Origin: Erythrophleum ivorense
Lineage: Eukaryota; Streptophyta; Magnoliopsida; Fabales; Fabaceae
NCBI GenBank assembly: GCA_026724425.1
Contig: JAIUCV010000002.1
Span: 1,183,001 to 1,247,000, forward strand
Length of the DNA stretch: 64,000 nt
Direction of reading: 5' to 3'
This document shows positions 59,007 through 64,000 of this stretch, piece by piece. The position numbers and the translations under genes are program-made. Positions within the stretch are counted from its first letter, which is position 1; every line of letters begins with the position of its first letter. The notes under the pieces are model-generated. The model did no database searches. It was not told where the DNA came from and saw only the letters and a program-made list of their open reading frames with translations.

Positions 59007-59457
59007 TGCTAAATCTTAAACATAAAAATCAATAATTAAATCCAAGATTAAGAAAGGATTATAATATAATTTCTGCGTACCTGATGATCCCATATGTAAT
59101 TTGATTGAGTTTGTCTGACCGAATTACAACCCACTTTGCCTTTTGGATTTCTAGAGTTAATAATCAGAATTCACAGAGAGTAATCAAGTGTAAAAATTAT
59201 CTCAGTGAATAATAATATATATATGTCAGTTATGTGATAGGGAACTTACTGACATCCAAAAGGCTGTGAGTTGGGCTTCTAGCCAGATGGGCTGACATAT
59301 ATGACCCACCCATCATAGATCACATAAGCTTATATTAAGCCCAATAAACTTAATAATTTGTAACTTAACCAATTAAATTTTAACATGTTGCTTATCAAAT
59401 AATCAATTAATGCTAATCCATAAATATAAAATAACAATTAACGAAATTATTCCAACA
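59007..59457 (-). promoter_or_regulatory. 5' LTR of the copia element
   Basis: A 451-bp LTR that should carry the element promoter. A TATATATATATT-like run near 59214-59226 could be the TATA box on the minus strand. Confidence 0.95.
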
Positions 59458-59462
59458 GGAAA

Positions 59463-60827
59463 TATGTGTACAATTGAAAAAGAAAGACGGATGAGCAGTG
59501 GAACATAGCCCAATGTTGATCAGTTAGGCTAAAGTTGATGAATAAGATAGCATTAGTATTCTACGATAACCATAGGACCCATGTATGCTTAGGAATAATA
59601 TTATACAATGCAATCCGTTCCCCTTATATATATATATGATTAGAGCACTCAACGCATCCTTTAGAGACTTACATATATGGTCCCCTCCTATCCCCACGTA
59701 CAATCATGGTCATGGTCAAACCAAATAAACTCGAATTATCCTAAGTTTAAAGATATTTTTGAATTAAGAAGATTGAAAAAGAAGGAAGGAAAAATGACGT
59801 TGTAATTTTGGTGTTTTCTTGGATCTATATTTAAATTTAACACTTTTTTCTCCTAAAGTATGTTTGGATTTAAAAGAATAGATGAGAAAAAGAAATAAAT
59901 TTTTATACAAAGCTAAATCAAGAAAAATGTCTAAATTAAAAATGTGTAAGTTAATATTTTCATCATTTAAAAATGATTAACTTCTTAATTTAGTCATTGC
60001 AAATTCTAACACTCTCAATTTAATTATTTTTAACCAATTATTTTAGTTCTTTTGGAAGTCTAAATTAAGAAGTTACACTCTAAACTTCAATAAATTGAAG
60101 AAAGAAAAATGAATAGAAAAAATTATTCAAAGAATAAAATAAAAAGAGTTACATTTTGAAGAATCAAATTGAAAAGTTACACTCTAATCTTGAATATTTT
60201 AATTAATCTCTACTATAACGAACATTTTGAGAACTTAATATTGACAAGATTTCATAAGTGAACAAATCAAATTGAGAGAACACAAATGGTTCTAAGACGA
60301 ATATATATATATATATATATCCTATTTGTTATTTTTGTGAAAAGTTAATTAAAGAAGGATGAAAAGGCAAAGAAAAGAACTTGCTTTGGATATTAGCATC
60401 ATCAAAGAAGGAGCAGGATTATGAGGTTGCTTTGGAGCCAGCCAAAGTGCATGGACCCCCTTGGGGTAAAACTGCAAAAACTCAAGCTCCAAGAGGACCA
60501 CATACAAAAGTAGGTACACACCCGGCTGATTTTGGGCCATTTCCCTTTTCGAGACACACACACAGGCGCTTCCATATTTCATTTCTTATGGTCATTCCGG
60601 GATTGAAATTTTATTTGCACAATATTCGCAACTCAAGCCTGCTGTAATTACTACATCTCATGACAAGTGCTTTAATTAATTAGAAGTGGTAGTTTAGATA
60701 GAGAAAAACCTTTTCCTTCTTTTGTTTGAATTACTGTTGAGATATTCTTGCAAAATATAATAATATATAGGATTAAGATTGCCCTGGAAAATGAAAGGAT
60801 TTATATTCAAAATCAAATTAAAGAATC

Positions 60828-60859
<32 letters not shown>

Positions 60860-63803
60860 ATATGACAAAACAAGAGATAATGGTTGAATTAATCAATGGA
60901 ATGGAAGCATATTCTTTGAGTACTTTTATTGAGTGCTGAATTAATTTGGGATCTGTTATTATCAGTGGAGAGATGCCACAATCAAAGGGATTCCCAAACA
61001 CCTCAAATTATAGAGACCAAGAATCTAAGCCCACCATATTGAACGAAAAGGTCTAATATCTAATGGCAACTCAGTGATTGCGCAAGGTTCGCAAATAATT
61101 ATTCTGGAAACTTTGATAAGTGAACCTTTATTAATGATGAGACTGATGATGAGTGACACCAAATGCCTAATTCATAAATATGTAGGTCGGCCTATTTAAG
61201 CCGAAAGCATAGCAAGAAAGGAAATTAAGCCGATTAATTACTCGACTCATTTAAATGTACAAAGGGGGATCCCATGTGACACCCACATTGTCATATAGTG
61301 CTCAATTCACATATGTTTCGAATTAAGAAAGAGAGTGAGAGAGATCGGAGAAGAAGAAGAAAAATTAGATAAAAGACTTGAATTTCTTAACAGTCTGCGC
61401 ATGTGAGGGGTCCAAAAACCCTAATTCCTTTGCAGACAATCCATGTCCCACGTACCAGATTGAAAGTGGTAGACTTTGATGCCAAACTAATTAGGGTAGG
61501 GTAGAGAGGAAGCGGGGTAGGGAGGCAGGAGGTTTCAGCACTAATTGAATTGTCCTTTGTGGGAAAACCTCCTAATTGAATCCATGTGCTTCTTAATTAG
61601 AAAACAACAGCACTTGTACCTTTGAACCTCCTTTTTTTCACTCAAAACAATTTAAATTCTCCCTCCCTACTGCACTCATAATTAATTAATGAGCTCTTAT
61701 TTGAGCTTTCTCAAGGAATTGAAGAGGACGTATGCCATCTCCCACTCAATATTGAAGAAATTCCCCTATTACCACCATATTTGTGATTGGAATACATTTT
61801 CATTTTACCATGCATTTAAGTTTGCCATAATTTTATATTAGAACAAACTCTATAGATCAGTCTACACCTAAATGTACAATCACAGGTTTTATTTTTCTTT
61901 TCTAATTAAATTATTTTACCAAAGATAGTTTTATAGAATCTTTGATGGGAAAATTCCAGTAAATGATCTTAAGTTGGCAAAATTAATAGTTAAAGATCTT
62001 TTTTTAACTTCTTACAACTTGATCTTTCTAAAATTATAACTAAATCTTTTCAAAGTTGAAATCAAGTTCTTTCAAAAATAGTTTTTTTAAACTTAAGATC
62101 CCTAACTGAAATTTTTCCTATCTTTGTTCTCATATGCATGTCTCCTATATGGCACTAATTCAAAGCATTTAATTTATTCACTTTTGTCTATTTACTAACT
62201 CTTTCTCGGCCAAAACTATCTAGCTAGGTTAGCTGGCTATATATCAACAGAAAACCAAACTTCTTAAGCTAAAGGCAAAACTACAGTTGCCGGTTTTTAA
62301 GACCTTTGTAAACAATACCATTATATATACTCTAGTGATAAATAAAAAATTAATAAAAAAGTGACAAATAACAAAAAAAGAAAAATAACGGTAACTTAAA
62401 TTAAGAAAGTTTCAAAGTATAAAAGCCCCGTCTTTTTTAAAAAAAAAAAAACTACTTTTATACCTTGTTATCTTAAAAAGACTATACTCAATACTTATAC
62501 ATAAACATCAAAAGAATTTCAGTATAAGAAAAATAAAACACTATCTTTCCCTTTTTTTTTTGAAAATACTATTTCCCTTAAATAAATTAGAGGGATGAGA
62601 TCAACGCGCCCAATTCCAGCAATATATATTATGACATCTAAATTATTGAGAACAACGTTAACATCTTGCAACCATATATTCCAATTCATTTGTTTTATAT
62701 ATTAAATTCAAAATAGTATATTACAATTGTAAATTTGTAGCTTTTAAGTTATTACTATATATAAGTAGTATATATGATGGGTAATATGTATAATAAATTA
62801 ACTATAAGCATATTTATAACATAATTGACATTGCAGCACACAGGAATTTTCTCTTTGTTTTTTTCTCTCAGAAAGAACTGCAGGTGTGGTCCATGGCCAT
62901 TTAAACACTCAATAAAGGTATAGTAAAAGAGGTGGTTAGCCACTGAAGGACCACAAAAAAATCCCTTTGAATGACTTACTTGCCGTATGAGCGAGAAAGC
63001 GAAAGGGAAAAGAAAAAGAAGAATAAGAGAAGATCAATATGAGGTCGGCAAGCATATCCAATCTAAATTGAATATTTGGAATATTGAAACTCTCATCTCC
63101 TTCAATTAATTATGAAACGACCACTGGCCAAGTTTTAAATTTGTAATGTTGATACCTCTCACTAATGGCATTACAAATTTCCTGAATTTATTATAAAAAG
63201 AAATCAATCTAAACCTCAACTAAGCCAAGTGAAATTGTAATTAATAATTTCAAATACACATCATGGACACTAGAAATATACGTCGTCACTAGCCATAGCT
63301 ATTAACATGTTCACACCGCAGAATCCCTCAAAGTGGGTAACTGTTCCTGTGAGTGGAGGTTGGCACTGAAGATACGAAAAAAATACGTAAGAGGCCAAGA
63401 GGACGGTAGGAAATGGGAGGGTGATAGATTGAAGGGCCTTTATGCTCCACTAGATGGGTTACAAACACTGGGTGGAAACTAACATTTCTGTCCTTCAAAG
63501 AACAGACACAAATGTCGTAAGCGCTGAACCAAGAACCCTACACTGCTTTCAAATCACATCAGACAGTGTCGTCCCAAATTTACCCCACTATGGGCACTAT
63601 GCGTGAGAGAGAGAAAGAGAGAGAATACTAGTGTGAAATGTTTTATGTAGTGGTAGGGTCCTTATTAAGCAACCACAAATGGTTAGAGTCCACCTTGTGT
63701 GGATAGGCCTTTTTTGCTTCATTGGTGTGGACAATATCTAGCACCATCCATCATAATCTGGAGCCATCAACTAATATATACATACATATATACATAATAT
63801 ATT

Positions 63804-63835
<32 letters not shown>

Positions 63836-63966
63836 TATATACCAATAACAAATCTTGGCGCATGGGACAGCTCGGATGACTTCGTGTTTGGAACACTCTT
63901 CTCCACCACAAACATCACCTTTCTCTCATTCCCAGTGCTAATTCTATGCGTAAATTGATGATTGTA

Positions 63967-64000
<34 letters not shown>
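59463..64000. other. AT-rich spacer to the end of the window
   Basis: No gene is seen. It contains (TA)n tracts at about 60301-60320, 60828-60852 and 63808-63841, GA-rich patches near 61326-61362 and 63604-63625, and a (GT)n tract at the end. Less AT-rich patches (60380-60600, 61360-61560, 63300-63700) were read in both orientations without finding a recognisable protein, tRNA or known microRNA precursor. Confidence 0.5.
63968..64000. repeat. (GT)n microsatellite cut by the window end
   Basis: About sixteen GT units running off the end of the window. Confidence 0.95.

Larger units (their letters stand above)
52789..59462 (-). mobile_element. Complete young Ty1/copia LTR retrotransposon
   Basis: The element spans 52794-59457 (6,664 bp), minus orientation, flanked by a perfect 5-bp target duplication GGAAA (52789-52793 and 59458-59462). 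LTRs are 52794-53244 and 59007-59457, 451 bp each; reading them side by side I found no difference. The primer-binding site TGGTATCAGAGCC (59004-58992) matches the initiator Met tRNA, and a polypurine tract borders the 3' LTR. A single unbroken frame encodes Gag and Pol. All parts needed for a mobile copia element appear present, except that the Gag start codon is unclear. Confidence 0.97.

Noticed and set aside
59463..64000. Possible microRNA precursors in the right-hand spacer
   Set aside because: Sequences resembling miR159/miR319 cores (for example near 63429) differ at several key positions and have no convincing complementary arm.

Overview
The window is nuclear DNA of a flowering plant, most likely a eudicot and probably a woody rosid, although the species cannot be fixed by eye. 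The evidence is spliced genes with GT-AG introns, family-1 glycosyltransferases with the plant PSPG box, an R2R3-MYB gene, a DUF620 gene, an Au-type SINE, a Ty1/copia retrotransposon, and very AT-rich intergenic DNA full of microsatellites and small DNA transposons.

Layout. 0.57-2.27 kb (+): a five-exon gene for a plant-specific protein of unknown function. 2.3-7.5 kb: AT-rich spacer with no gene seen. 7.56-9.64 kb (+): a decayed UGT76-type glucosyltransferase pseudogene with remnants of both exons. 9.7-14.5 kb: spacer containing a promoter-like island near 13.7-14.0 kb. 14.52-15.22 kb (-): a fragment of a RAN1/HMA7-type copper ATPase gene. 15.33-15.57 kb (-): an orphan candidate first exon, divergent from the next gene. 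15.74-20.81 kb (+): a complete UGT76-type gene whose 3.7-kb intron holds a hAT-like element. 22.62-24.81 kb (+): a second complete UGT76-type gene. 26.98-28.49 kb (-): a DUF620 gene. 28.5-36.2 kb: spacer with MITE-like elements. 36.18-38.55 kb (-): a membrane-anchored RING-CH ubiquitin-ligase-type gene with an Au SINE in its intron. 39.64-44.97 kb (-): an R2R3-MYB gene with a 4.1-kb intron. 45-52.8 kb: a repeat graveyard with two Helitron helicase remnants flanking three large palindromic repeat units. 52.79-59.46 kb (-): a complete, very young Ty1/copia element with identical LTRs, 5-bp target duplication, primer site, polypurine tract and an unbroken gag-pol frame. 59.5-64 kb: spacer with microsatellites and no gene seen.

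The host genes do not form a pathway. The only functional grouping is the same-strand UGT76 array (one pseudogene and two genes), a typical tandem family for small-molecule glucosylation. I found no clearly new biological system. The most notable material is the young copia element: its 5' leader holds a 30-bp minisatellite open on both strands, eight copies of an ACGGNYCAGAT-like motif also seen in promoter-like host DNA in this window, two perfect hairpins, and a Gag frame with no AUG at its apparent start. The three-unit palindromic array is the next most unusual structure. Exon boundaries were set by eye from reading frame, splice dinucleotides and remembered family sequence; no alignment or search was run.
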